64,000 nt of DNA from Thuidium tamariscinum (taxonomy: Eukaryota; Streptophyta; Bryopsida; Hypnales; Thuidiaceae), in contig OX344751.2 in the NCBI GenBank assembly GCA_947034885.2, positions 43,119,082 through 43,183,081 of the forward strand, read 5' to 3'. Shown piece by piece: positions 48,181-61,183 of the stretch. The notes under the pieces are model-generated. The model saw nothing but the letters and a program-made list of their open reading frames with translations, did not search any database and was not told the origin of the DNA. Both the position numbers and the translations under genes were made by a program. How positions within the stretch are numbered: position 1 is the stretch's first letter; each line of letters starts with the position of its first letter.

Positions 48181-48278
48181 ACGGACGAGATAAGTCCAGA
48201 TTCTACGACGAAATAGAAACTTCGTCAAGACGGACGAGATTGGTCCAGATTCCAGGACGAAATAGTAACTTCGTCGAG
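48181..48278. repeat. Two-unit 49-bp tandem repeat
   Basis: acggacgagataagtccaga starts at 48181 and acggacgagattggtccaga at 48230. Both run to a matching aacttcgtc. The units differ at a handful of positions. Confidence 0.88.
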
Positions 48279-48409
48279 CTTGCTATTGTAGATTCCGGAT
48301 GTGTGGGCCCATCCGTCCATCTCCACCAATTCTGTGATGGTTATTCGGAATTGAGATAAGGTAGTCGGCTCTGTAAAAAGGGCTGGTCCCCTTTTTTCAT
48401 GTATTTTAC

Positions 48410-48575
48410 TGAATGGAAATATTTTTAGCCCATTTTTCGGAGAAAGAAAAATTGATGAGGAATCTAACATAAGTGGTTTCATAATTTTTGAAGCATGTTT
48501 AAATTAGTTATGAATTTTTAAAGGAGATGTGCCATAGGTCCCTATTTTATGTCTCTAGGTCTTCCATGAATGGTT
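48410..48575. repeat. Dispersed repeat F, copy 2
   Basis: Diverged direct copy of the sequence at 23700-23880 (aaatatttttagcccatttttcgg, attgatgaggaatctaacata, gaagcatg, attagttatgaattttt, ccataggtccctat). Confidence 0.55.
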
Positions 48576-48599
48576 CACTTGCAATTTCTAAAGAAAGAT

Positions 48600-50534
48600 G
48601 AAAAAGCAAAGAGTATGATTGGTTCTCACTATTCCCGATGCATCTTTCCTTAATTCATTCAATGAATGTAGAGGTCCATTTAAGAACCACCTATTCTTCA
48701 TTTTATAGCCTTTTATAGGGTCCATTCTTATTGCCCACTCCATTTTAGAGCATCTTTCCTTAATCATAGAAGAAGACCACGATGAATGATTGGTTTGCCC
48801 TATTGGCATTGTTGGAATTAAAAAAAAGAAAAGAATTTCATTTAAAAACAAATGTAAAAAATAGGAGAGAAATTGTTTTTTTTTAAATGGAGGATGAATT
48901 TGTTATGAATTTTTGAATAGTGTTGCCCAATTGAACCAAAATAGTCTCTAAACTACCCCAAAATTAACAGAAAGTGTCTCCATAATGGTCATCTTATTCA
49001 CTACAAGCAATTGCAATATTTTCTAACATGGCTACAACATGAAGGCCTAAAGAAATTACTCTTTACAATGAATTTACAATCAAAAGGTGGGAGTTCTTAT
49101 TGTAATCACTAATCACTCCATCACCATCATTTAAGATATTAATTGTAGTCACTAAGGCAACTTAATGTAGCCCAAATTTGATTTACTAAAAAAAGTTGAT
49201 CATGGGTTGATCCAAGACTATAATTAGGGTCATTTTCTACATTGAATTGGGATATCAAGGGGATCAAAGAATTAGGAGGACTTAAATTGAAAATTGTAGA
49301 TGGTTGAAACATGATGTATAATCTCAAAACCTCAATAACTATTGATGTACAACAAAGGTAGAAATTTATATAGTATTGAATGTCAATTAATTAGCATGTG
49401 CTCCCCTTAAAATCCCTATTCATAGAGTGGTTTACTCTAAGGTAAGGTAGAATCACCTTTGGTGACAATCAAACTAAATACAAATTTGAAATGTTTCCAT
49501 TCAAACAACTAGACTATAATCATCAATGGATAAAGTCCAAAAGCAAATATACAAAAGTTGTAGTGTGCAATATAATATATATTGGTATATAAGTTTTGTG
49601 AAAAAATTAGTTGTGATTTGAAAGAAAATTAATTTCAAAACTAAAACTTGTTTTTGTTCAATATGATTTGGAATTACTTTATCTTTTGTCAATTTTTCCT
49701 TTAGAACTTTAAAAAAAGATCTTATGTCTTGAAATGTAGTTTTTTCATGCCTTGACATGTTGGTATACATCATTCCAAATTGTTGTACACAAAATTTGAA
49801 GAAACCTAACATTCATAAAATTAAAATATCAACAAACATACAATTGATGTTAGTTTTCATGATATTGGGATTTTTCCACAAGTTGCAACATAAACCATTA
49901 TTACCCCTTTATGCCCTTGCATCTGAAATTTTTATTGAATAGGGCAATGCATTCAATTTACATTTTACACCCATATAATATGTGAAAAAAATAAGGTTTA
50001 TGATGCACACATTCGATCCAACAAATCCAAAAAAATTAAATTATTATTGCCAATATTGTGAGACTCAACATCATTTCCATTAGATTTTGACCAAGCAAGA
50101 CTTATGCATGCAATATCCAAGGAACACATTCTTTAGGGCAATGATATCATACAAACATTTGGCATAGACCCTCTTCTCAACTATGCTTAAAAAAGTGCCT
50201 ATTTTGCATGTCCTAATCTTGACATGACAACTTTTGGATATGATATCCAAACAATGCATTCTTTGAAGTCATGGAACCTTCTTTCATTTGCCAAGAGAAT
50301 CTAAAAACATTTGGCATAATAACTATGCTAAACAGGAGAGTAGAGGCAATTTTAAATGTTAGTGGCTTAGTTCTAAGAAAACTGTGATCTTCCAAAACTT
50401 TTGCATTCGATATCCAAATCCTGCAATCTTTGACGCATTGGAATCCCTCTTTCGTTAACCGAAAAGAACATACAAACAATTGGCACAAAAACTATGCTCA
50501 AGAGGAAAAAGCAGCACTTTCGGGAATCCCTACC
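48600..50534. other. AT-rich intergenic DNA with no recognised gene
   Basis: Short frames occur on both strands. At 50210-50460 the phrases gatatccaaacaatgcattctttgaagtcatggaacc and gatatccaaatcctgcaatctttgacgcattggaatcc form a diverged direct repeat ending 70 bp before the methyltransferase stop codon. Confidence 0.4.
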
Positions 50535-53500
50535 TTAGCTATGCCAGAGCGGCTTTTGGCAAGACAAAAGCTTATCTTGTCCGAAAGGACCGCTTTCAGT
50601 TTCCAGCAATTTTGTCTTCCATCGCAAAGACTTGGCCAGGGCTTGCACTTCGTAGGCCATGCCGTTGGACTCCCGCACCAGCACCCAGCCTCCAGGACGG
50701 AGAATGCGATCCATCTCCAGTAGAATGTGAGCGATGTTGCACCTGAAGCCACAAAATAAATTTCACAACATGAGCATGAAATAATCTTGAAAACACACAA
50801 TACATTTCGCAACATGCATGTACGAATCTTGTTACACCAAAGTCCTTGTTACATCTGGGAGTTTCGTCAAAAGATTCTCTGTTATTGTCTACATGTGTTA
50901 ATACATTCTCTTTGAAAAACCCAGATCAAAGGTCCCTCCAGATAGAAGCTCACACAATCAATGAAAAATAGGACGAATCTGATCTATTAAGGATTCTGGG
51001 TGTATTGATTTAATAGGAGTCATAGTAGAATTCAATGGATTCGTTGAATCCTCAACTTCATCTCTATTCTCTTACATTTCTTTCATATTCTTTAGGAAGA
51101 AAAAAATGGAGGGTTAAATTAGGAGCAAGCACTATTGCATTCTCCATGCAAAGTTCTCCTGCCCCTCATTCTACGATGCTTAATGAAATTTATTTCAAGT
51201 GGTTCGATGAAACTGATAGTTGGAAGAATGTGAGGAAGCCATGTACCCATTTATCAACAAGAAGGAAGGAGTGTGTGCACACAAGCATGATTCCCCCTTT
51301 TGTATCAATACGCATTATAAGAGTGACAGATAGCCCATTTGAAAAGCATACTTAGACAAAGAATTGGAATGGGGAGAACCTTTTTTGCTCATGGGTGAAA
51401 ACTCCAACAGCATGCAACATATCGTAAGTCCTTGGATATGTGTCAAAAGGCTCACACCTGAACACAAGGCAAAGAAAGAAACTCTGGTAAGAAACTCAGA
51501 TCGAAACCCCAACTTGGGCAAGAAGTTAACTCAATGCTAATAGATTGAATGCAACTATGAGGCGAAGTCATTTCTAAAAGACACAAAACTAGACAGAACG
51601 TTGACTACAATCCAGTGCGAAAACAAGATGGGATGTGTTCGAAGTGGGAATAAAAACAGGGACAACACACCATTACTTGTAGGAGAATTCTACTACCTTA
51701 GAACTAAAAGAGACTCACCAATCATGTGAAACGCCAATGAGTCCCCGATCGTAAATGATAGGTAGAGTATTTGGTCCACTAATGGGAACAACATTCATTA
51801 CCCACCAATCCACTTTCAGGTTCACCAATGCCGTTGCAAATCTGTCCAAAATCATAATGACCAGAGATCATTAGTCAGACGAACATCACAGAAGACATAT
51901 GTTAAGTTGACTGTCAAGTTAACTTTATTTTAATATGAGGATCATGTAAATTTGATGGATTTTAAGTTAACCAAAATGTAATGCAAATCATTGCTAATTT
52001 AATGCTATCTTAATATTGATCCACAGGATATTTTAAGATAAATATATACAACAAAGCCGTTCTAATTAAGTTCGGCTAAGATTCATACCCTCCAAACATA
52101 GCTCGCATATCCATGATGTTCCGGAACTGTTCTTTGTGAAGTCCCAGACCTCGAAGGTAGCCGTCCACAACATCGAACCAATAATTCTGGTCTGATTTGA
52201 AGATTTCAGGCCTTGCTAGAGGTCCAGCATCCATGTCCGCACTCCCCAGCCTGAAAGGGGGAGTTGAAAGTCTCGCGGGCCATTCTGGGACTTGTCCATC
52301 AAACCCATTTTCACGGAGCAGAGTTATGCAAGGTTGCAGTGGAACATACCTACAACACCCAAAACATTTGTGAGAACTCATCCTTTTCCATTGTAACATA
52401 ACTACACCTAATCGCGACCTGTTAGCCAAATCGGCCATAACAGATTCTTGCACTAAGTTAAGCCTAAAATGTAGAATCTCTATTCATGGATAGGCGAGCT
52501 ATGTTTGTAGGCTCTTGAAATGCGTTATTTTCCACATTTGTTGCCCCCACAAGAATCGTATTTCAAAGGGACCTACTTGTATTGGAAGGATTTCTGACAA
52601 ATTTTCAAAAGTAATCTTACTGTGTTTAGCTCCAGCACGTAGGGGTTCATCACCACTTCAGTTCAAGCACTTAAGGTTTAAAGTTTAGGGTTACGGGTCA
52701 AGGGCTAAAACCACAAAAACAAACTTACCAGGTTTGATCAGGATCGGCAGCTGCATCACACAGCACAGGGCCTGAGTCTGATGACCGACTCCTTAAGCAA
52801 TTATTATTCCGAGGCTTGCGCCAGATGGCAACAAGCCCATCTTTTCCGACTTGTTCCCAGCAGAGTCGTTTGGCCAGCTCCTCCATTTCTGCAAGAGTAT
52901 GAAGAGACACTCATGCATCACCTCTCAGAGGACCTAGATTTTATAGATTAAAAATGACCAAGACAATTGATCATATTGTAAAAATGAAGTTTCAGGTAGG
53001 AATAAATTGTAAATTACCAGATTCATATCATACAAAAACATCGATCAATAAATAAACAAAATCGACAACACCAGGTCCCCACATGACCTACTCAAAACCG
53101 CTTAAATAGTACAAGCCAAATCAGGGCGTCTTAGTCCTTTCAAGTTGAGGATGCAAAGTACCTCTCAAGACATGATCTTGATTGTCTTGGGGCGACCACA
53201 CAAAGAATGCACCCGCTCTGAGTACACGATCCGCCTCTACCAGCAAAATCCCATCTGATTGCACCAGCACAACCCCACCACTTCAGCACAAGTAAAATGT
53301 AGACTGCACAAATTACAACCTTGTATATTAACCTCCAGAATTTTATAATTCCTTCCTGAGATGCCCTAAAAGACTGAAGTTTCAATGTTTAAAAATGACC
53401 ACTTTGATCAATCAAATTGTGAAAAATGTAGGATCAAAATATATATCACCAGTATAACATTCTTGCATGGAAAGTCTGGAGGACTTCTACGATACCACTA

Positions 53501-56089
53501 TAACAAGTGTTACAGTGGCCTATCATTCAAAGGAAAGCTTGCATTCAAGAATTCCAACAGTGAAACGAGCCTTAATTCATGGGAAGAAAAAGGGTCTCCT
53601 GGCTTCAAATTCAAGAATGTGATGAGGATCAGTGTAAAACAATGCAGGCATTGGTCAGATTGTAAATACAAGTGAAAGGTCTCCTCGTGGCCCACTCAAA
53701 AGTGAGAGAATGTCATACCATCACGAGTCCAAGCGATCTGACAGCGAGAACAATGGATCAGATCAAAAGCTTGGCTGGGAAATTGTAGTCGGCGTGTTGC
53801 CAAAACAGCAACAAGAGCGGGGACACCACGTTCCAGTGCAACTTGGCTTTCGTGGCCACCCTTCGGAGCTATGCAAAGGGTGAGGACGTCTCGGTCAAAC
53901 AAGAAGGCTCCGAAGCTTGCAACACCGCAACCGACATCAAGCGCTAGGCGGGTCCGGCTGCCATAACCAATGCCCGGTAACATCTGCACCAGCATGGCCA
54001 TTTTATAGTATGGGAAACCATAATCGACACTCATCACTGAAATTGGGATGAAGAAATAACTTAGTGTATGGATGGTGAATTTTGGCCTGAAAAATGAAAA
54101 GAAATTCACTTCCAAAGGTCATATAGAGACGAGCGCTAGTTTACTTACTTCGCCAATGTGATCAAGGTATTGATGAGCACCACGTGAAGATGGAATGTCA
54201 CCACCCGGAAATAGGAGTTTGTCTTTCTCAAGTTTTACCCAATTCTCTCCACTCTTCTCAGTCAGTGACTGTGCACGCGGAACATTGTTGAAACGAATCT
54301 ACATGCAGATACCATTAATAAACAAGAACCAGATGTTATAAACGAAGTAAGCTTAGAGGGCTGGAAGAGACCAAACCAACAGCTTGTTGAAGCATCTTCA
54401 CGAAGAAATAAAAAACAAAAGAGAACCCCGTTTACGTCCATTTCCAGTTTTCATCTGGTGTTTATCATTTAATCTTTCAGATTTAAGCGTATTTGATCAT
54501 TCAATGGAGAACATCCTAACGTTCAACTCCTGATAAATCCAACCATTTTAATCAATTCAAACTTTGAAGGCATACAATAAAAGATACACAAAAGTTGATC
54601 TTGAATTCATCCAAAATTTAAAGTTAACGTGAAACGTATTTGAAATTAATCCGACCAGACTAATTGCAACCTTGCAGATCTCAAGGGCAAGGAATGCAAA
54701 CCTCATTGCGGCTATTCGGCCACCGGATGGGCAGTCTGTAGTGCAGTGGCGCAGCAATCAAACAGCACATGGAACCCCTCCGAGGGCAATGACGTTCCCA
54801 GATTTCCCCTCTTGTGCTCGCTTTCAGCTTTTCAATCGCACCCGCATTGTCCAGACAAGGAATGTAATCCATCCACAGAGGAGCACAGACTTCGAACTCG
54901 TATGTTTTCAAGGTTCGGTTCACTCCTGAGCTCGTGGAAGAAAAATGGTCGGAAACATCTCCAACGTCCTTCAAGAAACATACATAAACCGTTAAGAAAT
55001 TTATGGAGGACTAAGTAAAATCTTATCCAACATAGCAATATAGCTGTTACAAAAGCGGTAATAAATGTGAAACCTAACATACGTCAAGCTATCTTCCAAG
55101 AACTTCTATAAACTCCTTCCCTTTCAAGCATCCACCAAGGAAAAGGCGAAACTGAATAAACTTGCAAATCTAAGCATATTTGTCACTCCATTATTTTAAG
55201 CAGGGGGCATTTCTGCTTTGCAACAGGACGTCATAAAGTAGTGCTGGTCATCCCTGGTCGCTACAAATACAAATGCTGAACCCTAATTTTAAAATCTCTA
55301 AAGAGGTTGACTAAAGCTTCAAAATGACAAACCAGCCCGCTAGAGGATGGATGTTCACTTCGCATTATCCCTAATGGACCAGGACACCCAAATCGAACCT
55401 CATTTCTCTGTAAGCAGTTTTGAGGAGATCGTATTCGGATTTTCTTTTGTCCAATTCTCCGGGGGTTTCGGATCAATGCATAGAAAACTCCAAACAAGGT
55501 GAAATTCAAACCCCATCTAACCTACATAATTTCCACAATACGATAACTCGAGTTGCAAAAATTATCCGTGCGAACCACCGAAACCCCACTGCAGGAAGAA
55601 GGTGAACAGCTATACCAGATCCAACTCAACACTGCCTTCATCTCCAATTCCCACAACATCACCAAAGAATCCTCCGTTGGCGTCTAAAACCCCCAAAAGC
55701 CTCACGCTCACACCTGCATCCAAATACAACACATCCAATTCTCCCAAATCAGGGTGGAACAAAACTTCCATTCAAGTCCGAAATCACAATGCAAGAATCC
55801 CGAAACGTCGATCCACGCAACATTCAACACAACCAATCCATCAACTCATCCTCCAACTCATCAACTTCCGAAAAAAAAAATGTCTCCTGCAAATCCAACC
55901 AGACTCATACATTTTTCAAATTAATCCCTACTTTGCCCAAAACAAAGATCCATGGGTCCATCACTTACCGACCTCCGAGAGCCTCCGTGTATCCAAGATT
56001 ATACTCCGACCTGTTGAAAGTTTGATGTGAACCCAAAACAGAACGAAAACCCTAAACACAAATCTCCACAGTTGTATCCTGACCTCCAT
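50535..56089 (-). CDS. Putative pectin methyltransferase (PMT, DUF248 family), Golgi type II protein
   Basis: Eleven exons on the minus strand: 55969-56089, 55616-55713, 54702-54968, 54149-54298, 53719-53983, 53162-53254, 52729-52888, 52089-52349, 51719-51841, 51380-51457 and 50535-50742, phases consistent, 607 residues. A hydrophobic segment near residues 7-25 is a probable signal anchor. Family blocks appear in order: [42 protein letters not shown] (SAM-binding motif near 226-237), [96 protein letters not shown]. These define plant PMT proteins (QUA2, QUA3 and PMT8 kin), which are thought to methyl-esterify homogalacturonan in the Golgi. The first two exons and exon 3 acceptor are inferred only from splice signals and phase. 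The leader upstream of 56089 probably has an intron (acceptor near 56138). Confidence 0.93.
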
Positions 56090-56654
56090 CTCCAGTGCAG
56101 CAACCCAGCTGCAAGTTATTGGAAAACTCGCAACATACCTGCAGCAAAAGGATGGATTAACAGCTGCGAGTGGCGTGGTTACTGAGCCTATGGATAGTGC
56201 AGTAGACGGGCATGATGAAATTGGGGAAGAAGATGGTTGTGAATATTTGCAGTGTTTTGCGGGGTTCTTCAATTCAAGAAAAACGAATGCAGGAAATCAT
56301 TTTGGGTTTTGCTGAACACTGAGAGGAATTGCAAAGCGTTGCAAGGAACTGTAGTGGATTGCAACTCGTGAAGGATTGCAAGGAATTGTAAGGAACTGTA
56401 AGGGAATTGCAAGGACAAGAATTGGAAGAGTTCAAAAGCAGTGTTCATGAGAAACGATAAAAGTGAACTTACATGGGAACAGTGACCGGCGTTCATTTCT
56501 TCCGGGATTCTCGGCTTCTGTTGGAGTATAGCTGGCATCCCGTACACGTGGCACGAGGTGAAACGCCTAAGGTGACGTGTCATTGGTCTTAAATAACATG
56601 TTCATGCACTTAAGGTTTGCACACCTATAAGGTAGCCGACCCATTTCCAAGCAC
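56090..56654 (-). promoter_or_regulatory. Upstream region and leader of the PMT gene
   Basis: A strong acceptor (tgctgcag|gtatg) near 56138 and a strong donor (cccat|gtaagttcac) near 56470 suggest a leader intron. Between them, 56325-56415 is a degenerate run of ttgcaaggaactg-type units. A CACGTG G-box lies at 56545-56550. Upstream ATGs in the first leader exon would be out of frame with the main ORF. Confidence 0.45.
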
Positions 56655-56658
56655 TTAA

Positions 56659-58755
56659 CCCTAGACCGCCCAAGGTGCCAAAAAGTGGTCTCTCATAGAA
56701 TTCAAAGTGTTGTAACTTTTGCATCCAATGCCCAAATTCAATGAAACTTGTTGCGAAATTTGCGCCTATTATTCTAGTTCGTGTGGTAAAATTTTCAGAT
56801 CAATCTAAGAGGTGATGATTGTGTGGAAGCCAATTGAAGTTCATAGAGGTTCAATGTGATTCACCAAAGTGCACTTCATGGCTACAACTTCCGGGGCTTG
56901 TATCTCCTTCATCCAATGTTTGATTTGAATAAAATTTGTTGAATTCTACTCCCCTTGAAGTCTAGTTATTGTGGTGAAATTTTCAAATCAATTTAAGTTG
57001 TTTAGATTGTTTGGGAGCAATTCGAAATTCAAAATCCCGCCATTTTGCAACTTCAGTGAACTTTGGCGGCTTGTATCTTCTTCATACAGTGTCCAATTCC
57101 AATAATTTTTTTTGGGAAAGTTGCGCATATTAGTCTAGTTTGTTTCGCTGAAATTTCACATAAATCCAAGAAGTTTTCAATGACTGAGGTGCATTTTAGT
57201 AGAAGGAGGTTCAGCCCTAGATGTGTTTTTTGCAACTTTTCTTACCTATTTTGTGACATTTGCAAGCCATTTTGCAAACGCATTGAGTCAATTGAATGAT
57301 ATTTTTTTCACCAATGTGTTTGTATGTTGATTTTGAATCACTTTGTAGTTTAAAGTTTTTTCATTTGCTTAGGTTTAGAAGTCAAATTTCACCTCTAAAT
57401 GAGTTTTTAGGAAAATTTCAGCATTCTTTTTCAACACTAAAACATTTTAATCTTGCAATCTATGTGGTCAAATAACTTCAAACTTGATCCATTCCACCTA
57501 CAACATCCTCACTACAAGATTGTATGGTTAAGATGTGTATTACTTAGTCACATTTAGATTTATAGCACTTCAAAAGCTACAATTTTTTTGAAGCCAAAAT
57601 GGCTATGCACTAAAAGAAAACAAGGGGTTTTGCAACTACAGTTTGCAACTACTTTTGTAGTTGCATCAAGCGTTTACAACTAGGTGATAATTTAGAGACT
57701 ATAGTTGCAGTGGACAAGTTCCAATAGTTGCAAGCTAGTTGCAAAAAGTGGCAAAATTATTTTTCATCCGATAGTCTCTGTAGAACTTCATTGATGAACT
57801 CTTCTGACGTGGTTGCTGATGTGGAACTTGATTACCGCGACTTGTTGCAACTAATTTACAACTGGCTTGCAACTGACTTACAATTAGTTTGTAATTGGCT
57901 TTCAACTGGTTTGCAACTAGCTTGCAACTAGAATATTTGTAGATTTTAAAGTTTTAATCTCAATGATTTGTAGATTTCAAAATTTTTAATCTATCTTTTT
58001 TTTAGATTAGCAATCCAAATATTTATATTGATAGATTTTACTACTTTAAAAAAATTTACAATTTTATAGATTTTTACAATTCTGTAGACTATAGAAATCT
58101 ATAAATTGTAAAAATTTATAAGTTGTACAAATCTTTAAAGTATAGAAATATCATAGATTTTTACCATTAAAATTCATTATACAAGAATGCTATAACTTAC
58201 GATTCTTATACATTTAATTTAATGGTATTCCTAACAATTGATATAGGATAATTGATATGAGACTTAATCCTAGTTGTTTCCTAATTGTATACTAATTGTT
58301 TCTTACTTGTAATGTAGTTGCTCAAGTATTAGTTGAATTCTAGTTGCATGATAGTTGAAAACTAGTTGAATGCTAGTTGTAGAGTAGTTGACAACTAGTG
58401 GTATAGTTGCATTGTGGTTGCATGATAGTCACATAGTTGCATAGGAATTGTACAAATACATAGTAGTTGCACAATAGTTGCATAGATACTAGTCAACAAT
58501 TGTAATAAACATTGGATGTAGAATACCTTACGATTATTTTTTTTCTCATTCTTGTAAACTCTAAATTTCATTTTGCAACTACTTTGCGACCATTTTGCAA
58601 CTACTTTGCGACTATTTTGCAACTACAACAATGTAAACATTGATTTGGTACAAATATAGAGGATTGTAGTTGCACAACAGTTGCATAGGACATGTAGTTG
58701 CAGTGCAATTGGTTGTAGCGGACATGTTTTTCTTCTAATGGTGGGCCTTCTAGGG
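56659..58755 (+). mobile_element. TTAA-flanked (piggyBac-like) element, subfamily 2, with nested CACTA-type element
   Basis: The left terminus ccctagaccgcccaagg pairs with the right terminus ggccttctaggg, and TTAA flanks both ends (56655-56658 and 58756-58759). Removing the 1,133-bp inserted element and its duplicated 3 bp leaves 961 bp, the size of 25586-26556. Interior phrases (aacttttgcatccaatgcccaaattcaatg) are shared with 18698-20101. Confidence 0.83.
57608..58740 (+). mobile_element. CACTA-type element, 1,133 bp, nested
   Basis: It begins cactaaaagaaaaca and ends tgtttttcttctaatg, so the termini are CACTA/CATTA in inverted orientation with extended matching. Both flanks inside are full of tagttgc/gcaacta motifs in both orientations (57640-57930 and 58310-58720), the subterminal repeats typical of CACTA/EnSpm elements and binding sites for their transposase. 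The flanking trinucleotides are atg and gtg, a near-perfect 3-bp target duplication. There is no transposase gene. Confidence 0.75.
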
Positions 58756-58759
58756 TTAA

Positions 58760-61042
58760 GCAATCACACATATTTAAGTGCAATTTTTTTAATGTAGAAT
58801 TTTTTCCATGTACCAAAATAGAGTTTGGAAGAATATTATAATTTTCTATAATATTATTCTACAAAACAAAATTATTATTAATTTTTTATTGACAGATTTT
58901 CTTTAATCTATAATAGTAATATAGACCTTTCTATTTGTGATCATAGACTAATTGCAAAATCGACTAAAGGCTAATTGCATTTACGAGAGCCTTGCAACCA
59001 TTTATAATGTGTTGTGATAGTTGCGAGAGTTGTACCAGAACGAGAAAGAAAGCAACCTATAGATTGGAATTGTTCAAATGAGATGTGAATTTAGTTAGAA
59101 AATTGGAGAAAGAATAATGTTCCCTATAATGAATTTTACAACTTCCACTCACAAAATTACAATGACATATACTCTTCCAATGTCATATGCACAACAAACC
59201 CTCACAAAATGACAAAATTTAAATAAAAAACAATTAAATCAACACTTCAACTCTTTATTCTCAAGTTCAGTTTTAAATCTAAAGTAGTTTAAGTTGAAGG
59301 CAATTATAATTGACGTAGCAAAATTGTTGAGTGCAATTACATTTTGTGCACAACTTTTCTACTTTAAATACAATTGCCTTCAACTTAAATTGACGATCTA
59401 AATCTATTTCATCTTTACATCCCTTTTTTGATATCAACTTCAATTGACAACATTATAGATGCATTTTTTCATGAAATTTTTGGTGATCGATTGTATCAAT
59501 TTTTAATTTTTGAGCATCCATTTTTTTTGTTTCAATAGCAAGGCTTATACATCACCTAAACATTGCAAATATAGGGACTCCTTCACCCAACATTCAAGAA
59601 ATTGGTATTTGCTTTCACTTAGTTAACCATTTAGTACATAACAACTACATTAAAAACAAATATAAAAATATGAAGCTCCTAAAAATTGACACACCTAAAA
59701 TACATATGCCCAACTAGCTAGCCAACAAACAATGTACAAATTGAATAGCACTACACCACTTGATTGTCTACATTATTGAACCTATGTTCTTAATTTGAAT
59801 GATTTTAAGGATAAAAATTATTGATAAAAAAATAATCTTTACAATAGATTCAACTTTTTTTAGTGGGAGATTCTTTAGGGCCTACATGTCTTGTTTCCCA
59901 TTTACAAATTTTAATTCTTTAAAAAAAAATTCAAAAGTATAAAGAATTTATTAGAATATATTAATGCATTGAACAAATACAAACCCCATTTTCTTACATA
60001 CTATTATAATTTTGACTATACAATGGAAGAATTCACTTGTGATTTATATAATGCACCCATTTAAACATAGAGTAATTCCTATCTATCCAACCAAATACAT
60101 GTGTAGGAAATAAAAGGCAAAGTTAGGATCAAAACTACATCTTTAAATTTATTTCTAGAACTATAGATAATCTACAATCAAATGAATCATAGCAATCAAC
60201 GAAACATCTTGAATTCCAAGAGTCCAATGAAGCCTTTATGGAGACTAATGAGCCTTTTCTTGTGGACAATCTAGTTGATGATGTTTCAAATGTTAAAATA
60301 GAACAACTTAATCAATGAAAATGAAGCTACTAGGTATTTCTATGATTCAACTTTCAGCCTTCTTAAGTGGACTAGAAAAATCAAAAGATTGAGTAACAAT
60401 ACTATGAATAGGCTTTTGAGAGGTGCAACTCCACCTAATTTCAAAGTCCAAGATTTTTTAGTATTATTAACTCATAACATTGAGAATTAGAGATCTCTTC
60501 ATGATGAAGAAAATGGAAAATATTGTTGGTCAAGAAATGTTATTTGGAAAACTCTCCACCTCATGTTACCAAACAATATTTTAATATGTTCTCCACACGG
60601 CAATGCTACTTCTAGATGGTCCCAAATACGGTACCAATTTCAGTCAAAATGTTGGTCAATCTTCAAACATGACATTTCTACATATTTAAGGAAACAAAGA
60701 CCCCCATGAACTAGAGACCTCATTCCACAGACATCAAACAAAATTTAAATCTTGAGTCAGTTGAATCAAGGCTTTGAAAACCACATTCCAGAAGAAATCT
60801 GGAATCCGAAATCTGTGAACCACATTCTAGAAGAATCAAAAAGTGCCGATAAATTGGTTCTATTGCTTTGAAAAACCTCTACAACATGAACCTCGGATTG
60901 GAATTTGGACAGACCGTTCAATTGTGTCTCTTCTCCAACAACAAATTTGTTGGCCTTAGAAACCGTAAAATAGGGACCTGGCAGGAACTGTCTACCATGT
61001 GTGGAAGATATTTTTTTACACCATCTCTAAACTTAACCACCT
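58760..61042. other. AT-rich intergenic DNA with one imperfect hairpin
   Basis: No gene is recognised. At 59283-59305 and 59372-59395 aagtttaagttgaaggcaatt and caattgccttcaacttaaatt form inverted arms about 65 bp apart. From about 60230 onward AT content falls and the sequence has a decayed-coding look, but frames are broken. Confidence 0.4.
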
Positions 61043-61043
61043 A

Positions 61044-61183
61044 TGTGTAGGATGGGTAATTGGATAGAGAGTAGACAACCACTTTCAACTAAGAACGGGG
61101 TGCCTCCAAAATATGTGCAGGATGGGTAATTGGGTAGAGAGTAGACAACCACTTTCAACTAAGAATGGGGTGCCTCCAAAATA
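61044..61183 (+). repeat. Two-unit 70-bp tandem repeat
   Basis: tgtgtaggatgggtaattgg at 61044 and tgtgcaggatgggtaattgg at 61114 start two units differing at about four positions, both ending in ggggtgcctccaaaata. The near identity suggests a recent duplication. Confidence 0.92.

Noticed and set aside
54832-55080. Membrane-like segment ([16 protein letters not shown]) as the PMT N-terminus
   Set aside because: It is out of frame by one base with the following exon and no intron can correct this in the short distance; it is AT-rich intron sequence. The anchor near 56089 fits phase and position better.
55602-56030. 142-codon plus-strand frame rich in Ser, Pro and Asn
   Set aside because: It is antisense to PMT exons 1 and 2 and their intron, whose splice phases fit the minus-strand gene.
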